From UBA4971 sp900019985 (GTDB taxonomy: Bacteria; Bacillota; SHA-98; UBA4971): 64,000 nt of DNA. A program made the position numbers and the translations under genes. Of this stretch, positions 55,985 through 64,000 are shown in pieces. Each line of letters begins with the position of its first letter. The first letter of the stretch is position 1. The notes beneath the pieces are model-generated. The model was not told the origin of the DNA, made no database searches, and saw only the letters and a list, made by a program, of their open reading frames with translations. Location of the stretch: assembly GCA_050949175.1 (NCBI GenBank), contig JBMNFG010000010.1, positions 186,001 to 250,000 of the forward strand. The letters run 5' to 3'.

Positions 55985-57313
55985 CTAAAACAATATACCT
56001 CTGAAACGATCAAAAATTACGTCTTCCAGATCAGGTTTAGTCATCTCTTCGATTTCATACCTTACGCGAACAGCGTCCTTATCTATCTTAATCACACGCC
56101 TGAGATCTATAGGAGTTCCGATAATGACAACATCACAAGGAGTAGCTTCTATAGTCTTCTCCAGCTCAGTCATTTGCTCCTTACCGTAACCCATTGCAGG
56201 GATAAGCGGCTCAAGCCCCGGATACTTCTCTAGAGTTTCTCTGATAGACCCCATGGCATAAGGACGAGGATCAACAAGCTCCGCTGCACCATGTTGTCTC
56301 GCGGCAATGACTCCTGCTCCGTAAGTCATCCCTCCGTGAGTCAAAGTGGGTCCGTCTTCCACCACAAGGACGCGCTTACCCTTCACAGACTCAGGGTTTT
56401 CCAAAGTCAAAGGAGAAGCAGCACGAATGATTCTGGCCTTCGGATTGATGGACTTCACAGACTGCTCCACCTTATCAACGTCTTCAGGGGCGGCTGTATC
56501 CACCTTATTTAAGACTACAACATCCGCCGTCCGCACATTGGCCTCGCCAGGGTAGAACAGAGTCTCATGCCCGGGCCGGTGCGGATCAGCCAATGTAATC
56601 AATAGATCAGGATAATAGAACGGCAGGTCATTATTGCCTCCATCCCAGAGTATGATATCAGCCTCTTTCTCCGCTTCCTCAAGAATTGCACCATAGTCCA
56701 CTCCTGCATAAACTACAAACCCTTCGACGATATGGGGTTCGTACTCCTCGCGTTCTTCAATGGTGGTCTCGTGCTTGTCCAGGTCCTCTAAGGTCTCGAA
56801 TCGCTGCACCCTCTGCTTTAGCAGGTCTCCGTACGGCATCGGATGGCGAATCACTACGACTTTCTTTCCCCGTTCTTTTAAGATCTTCGTTATCTTCCTT
56901 GTAGTTTGGCTCTTTCCAACACCTGTCCTAACGGCTGTAACGGCAATCACAGGCACACTTGACCGTATCATTGTGCTGTCCGGTCCCATAAGCCAGAAAT
57001 CCGCACCTTTTGAAAGAACCACTGCAGCCTTACGCATAACTTCTACATAAGATACGTCACTATAGGCGAAGACTACTTGGTCTATGCCTTCTCTCTCAAT
57101 AAGTGACGGGAGCTCCTCCTCAGAATAGATGGGAATGCCGTCAGGATAGTTATCGCCTGCAAGCTCTTTAGGGTAATGTCTGCCTTCGATATTCGGGATC
57201 TGTGTTGCGGTAAATGCAACTACCTGGTAGTTGTCATTGTCCCGGAAGAATGTGTTAAAGTTATGAAAATCCCTACCTGCAGCTCCCATAATCACAACTC
57301 TTTTCGTGCTCAT
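55985..57313 (-). CDS. Cyclic 2,3-diphosphoglycerate synthetase-like P-loop protein
   Basis: A 442-residue P-loop protein. The N-terminal part (RVVIMGAAGRDFHNFNTFFRDNDNYQVVAFTATQIPNIEGRHYP) is Rossmann-like. The nucleotide loop is TAVRTGVGKSQTTRKI (about 128-140), with DIILWDGGNNDLPFYYPDLLITLADPHRPGHE and VVLNKVDTA following. This layout is that of archaeal cyclic 2,3-DPG synthetase and its many bacterial relatives, whose product in bacteria is largely untested. ATG 57313 follows GAGGTGG. It is monocistronic with its own terminator. Confidence 0.78.
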   Translation of the reverse strand: MSTKRVVIMGAAGRDFHNFNTFFRDNDNYQVVAFTATQIPNIEGRHYPKELAGDNYPDGIPIYSEEELPSLIEREGIDQVVFAYSDVSYVEVMRKAAVVLSKGADFWLMGPDSTMIRSSVPVIAVTAVRTGVGKSQTTRKITKILKERGKKVVVIRHPMPYGDLLKQRVQRFETLEDLDKHETTIEEREEYEPHIVEGFVVYAGVDYGAILEEAEKEADIILWDGGNNDLPFYYPDLLITLADPHRPGHETLFYPGEANVRTADVVVLNKVDTAAPEDVDKVEQSVKSINPKARIIRAASPLTLENPESVKGKRVLVVEDGPTLTHGGMTYGAGVIAARQHGAAELVDPRPYAMGSIRETLEKYPGLEPLIPAMGYGKEQMTELEKTIEATPCDVVIIGTPIDLRRVIKIDKDAVRVRYEIEEMTKPDLEDVIFDRFRGILF

Positions 57314-57360
57314 CACTACACCACCTCGTCTGTATCTTGTGCCACCTGAACTCTGCTATT

Positions 57361-57390
57361 CTATTAGCCTCGTAAAACTCCTGCCGTCAA
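57361..57390 (-). promoter_or_regulatory. Possible promoter for the cDPG synthetase-like gene
   Basis: Minus strand TTGACG (57385-57390) with TAATAG (57361-57366) after 18 bases. The -35 is good and the -10 is poor. It sits between the lon terminator and the gene. Confidence 0.35.
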
Positions 57391-57420
57391 TTGGGCGGAA
57401 TGAAAAAAAGTCATCTTAAC

Positions 57421-57464
57421 AAAAAGCCGGCCCCCCAGCAAAACTGTTGTGAGAGGACGGCTTT
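57421..57464 (-). terminator. Terminator after lon
   Basis: On the minus strand AAAGCCG (57458-57464) pairs with CGGCTTT (57423-57429), with an inner small stem, ending in a T-run TTTTTG. Confidence 0.7.
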
Positions 57465-57512
57465 AATAAACGGCTTTCCAAAAGCAGATCCGTTTATGTT
57501 GTGCTTCATAGT

Positions 57513-59954
57513 TCAGTTACAGTATAGCTCGTTTCCTATTGCAGGACTGTCATCAGGAGGTGTAGTAGGCATCTCCGGAAAGTCCTCTTTCGTTGGCTTT
57601 TCGTAGCCATCTGCCTCTTTTCTCAGGGCAAACTCTAGGACCTCATCCATGTGATCCACGAAGATAAGCTCCATGCTGTCACGGACGTTTGCCGGAATCT
57701 CCTCTACCTCTCGTTTATTTTCGTCCGGAAGAATGACTGTGAATATACCGGCTCTGTGTGCTGCAAGCACTTTCTCTTTTATGCCGCCTACTGCCAGGAC
57801 ACGTCCGCGAAGTGTGATCTCGCCGGTCATAGCCACATCACACCTTACTGCGCGCTTCGTAAGAGCCGAGGCCAAAGCGATTGCCATGGCTATGCCTGCA
57901 GAAGGCCCGTCTTTAGGAATCGCGCCTTCAGGCACGTGGACATGGACATCGTAATTCTGATAAAACTCAGGATCTATGTCCAAATCGACGGCACGGGATC
58001 GGATATACGTAAATGCAGCTTGTGCCGATTCTTTCATGACATCTCCAAGCTTGCCGGTGAGCGTCAGCTTTCCGGTGCCTTTCATCACTGAAACCTCTAT
58101 TGCCAGTATATCTCCGCCGGCCTCAGTAACTGCAAGGCCTGTTGCTACACCTACTCTATCCTGTGACTCAGCAACCCCGTACCTGTATTTCGGAACTCCT
58201 AGGTACTCTAAGACATCGTTTTCATCTACTATGATCTCGAAGTCCTCTAAGTTCTCAGAAACGACTTTCCTTGCGATCTTGCGCAATATCGAAGAAATAC
58301 CGCGCTCAAGTCCTCTTACACCTGCTTCGCGTGTGTAGTTCCGGATTATCGCTCTGAGAGCGTCGTCAGTAATGCTCACGTTATATTCGTCAAGACCGTT
58401 CTCTTTCTTCTGCTTCGGCACTAAGAAGTCTCTTGCGATGATAATCTTCTCTTCTTCTGTGTATCCAGGTATATTGATAATCTCCATCCTGTCCAAAAGA
58501 GGCCTGGGAATAGAATAGAGAAGGTTGGCTGTTGTAATAAACATCACATCAGAGAGATCATATGGGACTTCAATGTAATGATCGCTAAATGTAGCGTTCT
58601 GTTCAGGGTCTAACACTTCCAGCAGGGCAGACGCAGGATCTCCTCGGAAATCACTGCTCATCTTGTCTACCTCATCTAGGAGAATCACAGGGTTCTTGGA
58701 GCTGGCTTGGCGCATTGCCTGGATAATCCTGCCCGGAAGTGCCCCGACATAGGTACGTCTGTGTCCGCGGATCTCAGCCTCGTCCCTGACACCGCCCAGC
58801 GAAAACCGGACAAATTCCCTGCCCAGGGCACGGGCTATCGATTTTCCCAGGGAAGTCTTACCTACACCCGGTGGGCCTACAAAACACAGGATAGGACCTT
58901 TTGGCCTGCTGGTGAGTCGACGCACAGCGAGGAATTCAAGGATCCTTTCCTTGACTTTCTCAAGCCCGTAGTGGTCTTCATCAAGTATCCTGGCTGCTTC
59001 CGGGAGGTCAAGGCGGTCTTCTGTTCTCGATGACCACGGAAGAGCCAAAAGCCAATCAATGTATGTCCTGACTACCACTGCTTCTGCAGCCATAGGAGGC
59101 ATCTTCTCAAGCCGTTCCACCTCGCGAATGGCCTTTTCTTCGGCTTCGTCAGGCAGTCCCTTTTCTTTAATCTTTTGCAGGTATTCTTCAGCTTCCGACT
59201 GCCTTTCATCACGCTCGCCCAATTCCTTCTGGATGGCTTTCATTTGTTCCCGAAGGTAATACTCCTTCTGGGTTCTCTCCATTTGTTTCCTTACTCGAGT
59301 ATTGATTTTACGTTCGAGCTCAAGTATTTCTATTTCCTTAAGGAGAATTGCACAAAGCCTCTCCAGCCTGAGCGTTACAGATACTGCCTCCAATACGGAC
59401 TGTTTATCTTCAGGGCGTAAAGGAAGGTGTGCGGCAATGTCATCAGCAAGTCTGCCGGGATCCTGAACTGCTTGGATTGAAGAGAGGATTTCCGCAGGAA
59501 CCTTCTTGCCAAGCCTGACATAGGATTCAAAATATGTCAGTGCAGCCCTCATCAAAGCTTCCAGTTCCTTTGTCATGGGTTCGAAGGGCCTGAGATCCTC
59601 AACCCTTACCTTGTAGAAGGGTTCAGCCTGTGTATACTCTAGAATCCTCGCCCGTTCCAATCCTTCTACCAGAACTCGGATCGTCCCGTCGGGGTATCTC
59701 GCCATCTGTCTTATCTCAGCCAGTGTGCCTATTGAGAAGATATCAGCCGGCGTAGGCTCGTTAAGTCTCGCTTGTTTCTGAGAAGCAAGCATTACCAGCC
59801 TGTTACCTATCATAGCCTCCTCAACAGCGGCTACCGACCTGTCCCGCCCCACTTCGAGAGGGACTGTCATGCAAGGAAAAACGATTACTCCACGCAGCGG
59901 AAGAAGAGGCACTCCTTCTCTTACTGCCTCCGGTCTTCTTGAGTCTCGTGGCAT
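57513..59954 (-). CDS. lon: ATP-dependent protease La (LonA)
   Basis: An 813-residue serine protease that degrades damaged and regulatory proteins. N-terminal LAN domain (about 14-210, VPLLPLRGVIVFPCMTVPLEVGR), coiled coil (about 215-300, rich in Arg/Lys/Glu), AAA+ module with GPPGVGKTSLGKSIARALGREFVRFSLGGVRDEAEIRGHRRTYVGALPG, and the C-terminal protease domain with the catalytic Ser in PKDGPSAGIAMA and Lys in KEKVLAAHRAG. ATG 59954 follows GGGGGAGGTG. No clear promoter or CIRCE/CtsR site was found in the 257-bp gap upstream. Confidence 0.96.
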   Translation of the reverse strand: MPRDSRRPEAVREGVPLLPLRGVIVFPCMTVPLEVGRDRSVAAVEEAMIGNRLVMLASQKQARLNEPTPADIFSIGTLAEIRQMARYPDGTIRVLVEGLERARILEYTQAEPFYKVRVEDLRPFEPMTKELEALMRAALTYFESYVRLGKKVPAEILSSIQAVQDPGRLADDIAAHLPLRPEDKQSVLEAVSVTLRLERLCAILLKEIEILELERKINTRVRKQMERTQKEYYLREQMKAIQKELGERDERQSEAEEYLQKIKEKGLPDEAEEKAIREVERLEKMPPMAAEAVVVRTYIDWLLALPWSSRTEDRLDLPEAARILDEDHYGLEKVKERILEFLAVRRLTSRPKGPILCFVGPPGVGKTSLGKSIARALGREFVRFSLGGVRDEAEIRGHRRTYVGALPGRIIQAMRQASSKNPVILLDEVDKMSSDFRGDPASALLEVLDPEQNATFSDHYIEVPYDLSDVMFITTANLLYSIPRPLLDRMEIINIPGYTEEEKIIIARDFLVPKQKKENGLDEYNVSITDDALRAIIRNYTREAGVRGLERGISSILRKIARKVVSENLEDFEIIVDENDVLEYLGVPKYRYGVAESQDRVGVATGLAVTEAGGDILAIEVSVMKGTGKLTLTGKLGDVMKESAQAAFTYIRSRAVDLDIDPEFYQNYDVHVHVPEGAIPKDGPSAGIAMAIALASALTKRAVRCDVAMTGEITLRGRVLAVGGIKEKVLAAHRAGIFTVILPDENKREVEEIPANVRDSMELIFVDHMDEVLEFALRKEADGYEKPTKEDFPEMPTTPPDDSPAIGNELYCN

Positions 59955-60211
59955 AATCTATTACACCTCCCCCGGCCTCTCCCATGAACTGTCACACGTA
60001 CCCCCTTTTATTCTCGTCGGACTGCCGGATTCCTTCACCCTATCGGATAGCAAGTCAAGCACGGTATTAGCCCGAGATGTAGCGGTTCTTGCATGCAGCA
60101 TGTGTGGCATCGGAGAAAACAGCAAGAGTACAGCAAGGGACAAGCCGAAGTTAGGGTACCACAGGCCTGAGTATTATGTCAACCATATGGGAATCATTGG
60201 CTATTATTCGT

Positions 60212-61915
60212 TTAGCAACCCACCTGGAATCTTGTGACAGAAGGAGATGAAGGACTCGTCACAACATTAGGAAAATCCAGCAAGCCAAGGATCGGTTCTT
60301 CGCAGACAACAGCAAGTTTTACAGCCTCTTCAATTCTGTCAACAGGCAGCACCCGGATGTCAGTTCTGTCCCTGAAGACTTCCTGCCAGTTTTCCCTTGG
60401 AATTATCACTCTCTCGACCCCTGCTTGCGCTGCAGCCTCGACCTTGGGGACTATTCCTCCAACCGGCCTTATATCACCTAAGATCGATACCTCGCCTGTC
60501 ATGGCGACTTTATTATCCACTAGCTGCTGTGTAATAGCTGAGTAAATCGCTGTTACAATCGCTATCCCGGCCGAAGGGCCGTCCAGAGCAAGGCCTCCCG
60601 GGAAGTTCACGTGGATGTCGTAGTCTTCAGGATTCAGAGAAAAGAACCTTTTCAAGATAGTTGCTACATTCTCCACTGACCCTCTGGCCATGCTTTTTCT
60701 CTTTACTATTCGCCCCTGGCCGCCCAGCTCTTCCTCGTCCACAAGGCCTGTGGTGACCAGCTTACCTGCTTTGCCTTCCACTAGAGTGGCGACTGCTTCA
60801 ATCTCAATCAGGGATCCCATATTAGGGCCGCGAATCGCAAGGCCGTTTACATAACCTATCCGCGGCTTTGGCGGAGGCTTCGGTTCACAGCGAGGTGCAT
60901 ACTGCCCTGCACTGACCACCCATTCTATGTCCTTCTTGAGTATTACGGATCGCCCTGCAGATATACAAGAACCCCCCGCTATCTGAAGTATATTCACTGC
61001 GTCACGGCCGTTGGACGCGTACTTTTTTATGACCTCCAAAGCTTCCTCATCCAGTTGAAAGCCTGCTTTCTTAGCAGCGTTGGATGCGATGATCCCTACT
61101 TCTTCTTCGCTGAGCGCCCTAAAGAAAACCTCTATACACCTGGAACGCACTGCAGGAGGAATATCGTGAGGAGTCTTTGTTGTGGCTCCTACCAGCCGAA
61201 AATCCGCAGGAAGTCCGTTTTGAAATATATCGTGGATATGCTGGGGGATATTGGGATCCTCTGAATTATAGTATGCACTTTCCAAGAACACCTTCCTATC
61301 TTCAAGTACCTTTAAGAGCTTGTTTATCTGGATGGGATGGAGCTCCCCTATCTCATCGATAAACAGAATACCGCCATGGGCTTTAGTCACAGCCCCAGGC
61401 TTTGGCTGAGGAATCCCTGCCATTCCCATGGCTCCCGCTCCTTGGTAGATAGGATCGTGGACTGAACCGATAAGGGGATCAGCAATTCCCCTATCGTCAA
61501 ATCTCGACGTAGCACCGTCTATTTCCACGAATTTCGCCCCCGGCCTAAACGGAGACTTCGGGTTCTTCTTCGCTTCTTCCAGGATAGCTCTGGCTGCGGC
61601 TGTCTTGCCGACTCCCGGAGGGCCATAGATGATGACATGCTGAGGATTGGGTCCGCATAAGGCAGCCCGCAATGCCCTGAGGCCTTCTTCCTGACCTATG
61701 ATCTCTTGAAGAGAATTGGGTCGTGTCTTCTCCGACAAAGGCTCTGTCAGGGATATACTTCGCATCTTACGCAGCTTCTCCATTTCCTTCCGGGATTCAC
61801 GATCAACGGCTACTTTTCCACCTTGCTGCGTCCTTAACATATGCCAGAAGTATATCCCGATGATTGCAGCAAAAAAGAGATTGATCAGTCCGAAGACACT
61901 GCCGGAGAAGTCCAT
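60212..61915 (-). CDS. lonB: ATP-dependent protease LonB
   Basis: A membrane-anchored Lon of 567 residues. An N-terminal membrane segment at about 8-26 (GLINLFFAAIIGIYFWHML) is followed by an AAA+ domain with YGPPGVGKTAAARAIL and GGILFIDEIGELHPIQINKLLKVLEDRKVF, then the protease domain with catalytic LDGPSAGIAIV and VGGIVPKVEAAAQAGVERVIIP. Bacillus lonB lies beside lonA and is expressed in the forespore under SigF. A SigF-like promoter precedes this gene and a terminator separates it from clpX. Confidence 0.95.
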   Translation of the reverse strand: MDFSGSVFGLINLFFAAIIGIYFWHMLRTQQGGKVAVDRESRKEMEKLRKMRSISLTEPLSEKTRPNSLQEIIGQEEGLRALRAALCGPNPQHVIIYGPPGVGKTAAARAILEEAKKNPKSPFRPGAKFVEIDGATSRFDDRGIADPLIGSVHDPIYQGAGAMGMAGIPQPKPGAVTKAHGGILFIDEIGELHPIQINKLLKVLEDRKVFLESAYYNSEDPNIPQHIHDIFQNGLPADFRLVGATTKTPHDIPPAVRSRCIEVFFRALSEEEVGIIASNAAKKAGFQLDEEALEVIKKYASNGRDAVNILQIAGGSCISAGRSVILKKDIEWVVSAGQYAPRCEPKPPPKPRIGYVNGLAIRGPNMGSLIEIEAVATLVEGKAGKLVTTGLVDEEELGGQGRIVKRKSMARGSVENVATILKRFFSLNPEDYDIHVNFPGGLALDGPSAGIAIVTAIYSAITQQLVDNKVAMTGEVSILGDIRPVGGIVPKVEAAAQAGVERVIIPRENWQEVFRDRTDIRVLPVDRIEEAVKLAVVCEEPILGLLDFPNVVTSPSSPSVTRFQVGC

Positions 61916-61947
61916 GTATTCCGCCCCATTCGTTGAGTCTCACTTGT

Positions 61948-61975
61948 ATTATGTCCACGGAGTGTGCTGTTAAGC
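61948..61975 (-). promoter_or_regulatory. Candidate sigma-F promoter for lonB
   Basis: Minus strand GCTTA (61971-61975), 14-base spacer, GGACATAAT (61948-61956). The -10 fits GGNNANAAT exactly. The lonB ATG is 33 bases downstream. Confidence 0.5.
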
Positions 61976-61989
61976 ATAGGTCTGCAATC

Positions 61990-62015
61990 AGAAAAGGCCC
62001 GGACAAAGCCGGGCC
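61990..62015 (-). terminator. Terminator after clpX
   Basis: Stem GGCCCGG / CCGGGCC (61996-62002 and 62009-62015), 6-base loop, followed on the minus strand by TTTTCTG. It lies just upstream of the lonB promoter. Confidence 0.85.
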
Positions 62016-62049
62016 CCTCACGCGTCATTTAACACGTCATAAGGACTTC

Positions 62050-63312
62050 TCACGCCGTTTCTTCGCGTTTTTTCACTTTTCGGTCATGGAACACTATTTG
62101 AGGTTTTGCCTTTTCATTTATGGTCTCTTCGGTCACCAATACTTTCTTCACATCCTGCCTCGACGGGATCTCATACATAATGTCAAGCATGGTTCTTTCC
62201 ATTATTGACCGAAGTCCCCGTGCACCTGTGTTCAGAGCAATAGCCTTCCTTGCCACTGCCTTCAGGGCTTCATCTGTAATCTCTAACTCAACGCCGTCCA
62301 GTTCAAACATTTTCTTAAACTGCTTTGCCAACGCATTCCTGGGTTCAGTCAGAATCCTCACCAGTGCGTCTTCATCAAGGGCGTCCAACACGACTACCAC
62401 TGGAAGGCGCCCGATGAATTCCGGAATAAGCCCGTACTTGAGTAGGTCTTCAGGCATAACCTGCCTCAAGGTATCTCCGATATTCATGTTTACCTTAGGC
62501 TTTACCTCTGCTCCGAACCCCAGTATTGACCTGCCTATACGGTTGTTTATGATCTTGTCAAGCCCGTCAAACGCGCCTCCGCATATGAACAGGATGTTCG
62601 TTGTATCGATCTGTATAAACTCCTGGTGAGGGTGTTTCCGTCCACCCTGGGGTGGGACGCTTGCCATAGTACCTTCAAATATCTTCAAAAGTGCCTGCTG
62701 GACACCTTCACCTGAGACATCCCGAGTTATCGAAGGGTTTTCCGACTTCCGAGCTATTTTGTCTACCTCGTCAACGTAAACAATGCCGCGCTCAGCCCGT
62801 TCAATGTCATAGTCAGCAGCCTGAATAAGTCGGAGAAGAATATTTTCCACGTCTTCTCCCACATACCCGGCTTCAGTAAGAGAAGTCGCATCAGAAATGG
62901 CAAAGGGTACGTTCAGGATCTTGGCCAGCGTCTGAGCGAGCAAGGTCTTCCCAACTCCTGTCGGGCCAAGAAGGAGAATATTGCTTTTTTGAAGCTCCAC
63001 ATCGTCTACACGAGTGTTTGCTCCGATACGTTTGTAATGGTTATAGACTGCAACTGCCAGAGTTTTCTTAGCCTCTTCCTGACCAATGACATATTGATCG
63101 AGGATTTCCTTAATCTCCTTGGGCTTCGGGATATTGCAGAGCTCGATATCGGCTTCCTCGCCTAGCTCTTCTTCGATGATCTCGTTGCAGAGCTCGATAC
63201 ATTCATCGCAGATATAGACGCCCGGGCCTGCAATCAGCTTCTTGACCTGATCTTGAGCCTTGCCACAGAACGAGCATTTCGGTTGGCCTTTTTCATCGCC
63301 GAACCTGAACAC
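62050..63312 (-). CDS. clpX: ClpXP protease ATPase subunit ClpX
   Basis: A 420-residue AAA+ unfoldase. The N-terminal zinc-binding domain is visible (CSFCGKAQ and YICDECIELCNEI). The Walker A motif is LGPTGVGKTLLAQTLAK, Walker B lies in GIVYVDEVDKIARKSENPSITRDVSGEGVQQALLKI, and the ClpP-contact loop reads IGFGA (as LGFGAEV). It lies 11 bases after clpP and ends at a terminator. The order tig-clpP-clpX-lonB-lonA is conserved in Bacillota. Confidence 0.97.
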   Translation of the reverse strand: MFRFGDEKGQPKCSFCGKAQDQVKKLIAGPGVYICDECIELCNEIIEEELGEEADIELCNIPKPKEIKEILDQYVIGQEEAKKTLAVAVYNHYKRIGANTRVDDVELQKSNILLLGPTGVGKTLLAQTLAKILNVPFAISDATSLTEAGYVGEDVENILLRLIQAADYDIERAERGIVYVDEVDKIARKSENPSITRDVSGEGVQQALLKIFEGTMASVPPQGGRKHPHQEFIQIDTTNILFICGGAFDGLDKIINNRIGRSILGFGAEVKPKVNMNIGDTLRQVMPEDLLKYGLIPEFIGRLPVVVVLDALDEDALVRILTEPRNALAKQFKKMFELDGVELEITDEALKAVARKAIALNTGARGLRSIMERTMLDIMYEIPSRQDVKKVLVTEETINEKAKPQIVFHDRKVKKREETA

Positions 63313-63323
63313 CCTACCACCCC

Positions 63324-63908
63324 CTATTTTCTGGGACTGAATATCTCGTCGATGATCCCGTAATCCTTAGCTTCCTGAGCAGACATGAAAAAGTTCCTGT
63401 CAGTGTCTGTCATTATCTTTTCCATAGGTTGGCCTGTATGCTTAGATAGTATTTCCTGAGTTACCTCTCGCAACCGCACAATTTCCCTCGCTTGAATCTC
63501 TATATCAGTTGCTTGGCCCTGAGCGCCGCCTAACGGTTGATGGATCATTACCCTGGAATAAGGCAATGCATATCTCTTTCCTTTTGCCCCTGCAGTGAGC
63601 AGTAACGCCCCCATGCTGGCAGCCATTCCGATACAGAATGTGGCCACGTCAGGCTTTATGTACTGCATTGTATCGTAAATCGCAAGTCCTGCAGTGACTA
63701 CACCGCCGGGGCTGTTAATGTAAAGGTTAATATCCTTCTCAGGGTCTTCACCTTGTAAGAAAAGCATCTGTGCAATTACCAGATTTGCTACTGTGTCGTC
63801 TATCGGTCCTCCGAGGAAAATGATCCTGTCCTTAAGTAATCTGGAATATATGTCATAAGCTCTTTCTCCTCGACTTGTTTGCTCAACCACAATAGGAACA
63901 AGGTTCAC
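63324..63908 (-). CDS. clpP: ATP-dependent Clp protease proteolytic subunit
   Basis: A 194-residue serine peptidase forming the tetradecameric chamber. The catalytic Ser98 (GMAASMGA) and His123 (VMIHQPLGG) are visible, with the oligomer motif YINSPGGVVTAGLAIYDTMQYIKPDV. The start GTG at 63908 lies after GGGAGG; a nearby ATG is out of frame. It starts 27 bases after the stop of the likely trigger-factor gene. Confidence 0.97.
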   Translation of the reverse strand: MNLVPIVVEQTSRGERAYDIYSRLLKDRIIFLGGPIDDTVANLVIAQMLFLQGEDPEKDINLYINSPGGVVTAGLAIYDTMQYIKPDVATFCIGMAASMGALLLTAGAKGKRYALPYSRVMIHQPLGGAQGQATDIEIQAREIVRLREVTQEILSKHTGQPMEKIMTDTDRNFFMSAQEAKDYGIIDEIFSPRK

Positions 63909-63934
63909 TTATACTCATCCTCCCTGTTCTATGC

Positions 63935-64000
63935 CTATTCTCCTCCGGCTATTTCCGCTAGGCGCTTCTTGGTTTTCTCTATTATGATTGCATCCTCTAT
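63935..64000 (-). CDS. Partial C-terminus of a probable trigger factor
   Basis: The right edge holds the last 21 codons of a gene (IEDAIIIEKTKKRLAEIAGGE, stop TAG at 63935-63937). Charged, helical, and immediately before clpP, where trigger factor (tig) normally lies in Bacillota. The fragment is too short for a family assignment on sequence alone. Confidence 0.5.
   Translation of the reverse strand: MEDAIIIEKTKKRLAEIAGGE

Noticed and set aside
59955..60211. CIRCE or CtsR operator upstream of lon
   Set aside because: No TTAGCACTC-type or GGTCAAA repeats were found on either strand of the gap.
59869..60237. Plus-strand 122-residue frame between lon and lonB
   Set aside because: It starts within the lon 5' end, has no ribosome binding site and no family likeness.
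1..64000. CRISPR arrays, insertion sequences, tRNA or rRNA genes
   Set aside because: No regularly spaced repeats, transposase-like frames or terminal repeats, and no tRNA or rRNA signatures were recognised. XerD at 22440-23333 is the chromosomal recombinase, not a mobile-element integrase.

Overview
The window comes from a spore-forming, probably anaerobic, low-to-mid G+C Bacillota of the clostridial type. The evidence is the density of endospore genes (spoIIP, gerW/ytfJ, spoVAC-D-E, dacF-spoIIAA-AB-sigF, spoIIM, gerM, lonB, a DUF3794 protein), an IspH-ribosomal protein S1 fusion typical of Clostridia, ferredoxin-dependent 2-oxoacid oxidoreductases, and radical-type CoA-dehydratase activators. 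Almost all genes lie on the minus strand in tight operons with frequent 4-bp overlaps. No rRNA, tRNA, CRISPR array or insertion sequence was seen.

Layout. 1-2.2 kb: a truncated foldase gene, spoIIP and a DUF1614 membrane protein. 2.3-12.8 kb: housekeeping run ispH-rpsA, plsC, cmk, rluB, gerW, DUF2953, scpB-scpA, trpS, an M50 protease and lysA, with a strong promoter and an attenuator-like leader before lysA. 12.8-15.9 kb: a CoA-dehydratase-activator trio. 15.9-21 kb: spoVA genes, dodecin, and sigF-spoIIAB-spoIIAA-dacF. 21-28 kb: pyrimidine phosphorylase, xerD, spoIIM, endonuclease Q, nudF, DUF3866 and gerM. 28-37 kb: a branched-chain amino-acid catabolic operon (ptb, leucine dehydrogenase, buk and a four-subunit VOR) behind a sigma-54 promoter with three phased dyads, with the sigma-54 activator gene beside it and a frameshifted 3-hydroxyacyl-CoA dehydrogenase gene. 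37-49 kb: pnp, rpsO, and the rimP-nusA-rnpM-infB-DUF503-rbfA-nrnA-truB-ribF operon. 49-57.3 kb: yqhV, an EF-G-like GTPase, an accessory locus with two glycosyltransferase genes (one internally deleted), three paralogous helical proteins and a DUF3794 protein, then a cyclic 2,3-diphosphoglycerate synthetase-like gene. 57.5-64 kb: lonA, lonB, clpX, clpP and the end of a likely trigger-factor gene.

How it fits together. The bkd-type operon keeps the Bacillus order regulator-ptb-bcd-buk, but a ferredoxin-linked VOR sits where the lipoamide-dependent dehydrogenase complex would be. It should convert Val/Leu/Ile to branched acyl-CoA, and then to acid plus ATP. The translation/RNA operon has a leader hairpin placed like the NusA-autoregulated terminator of Bacillus. 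The least explained part is 51.6-55.9 kb: three proteins share a two-helix N-terminal module and diverge at the C-terminus (Cys-Pro-rich, short, or beta-sandwich). They sit with glycosyltransferases, a SPOCS-type protein and mother-cell-like promoters, which suggests a spore-surface locus. All promoter, terminator and hairpin calls were made by eye.
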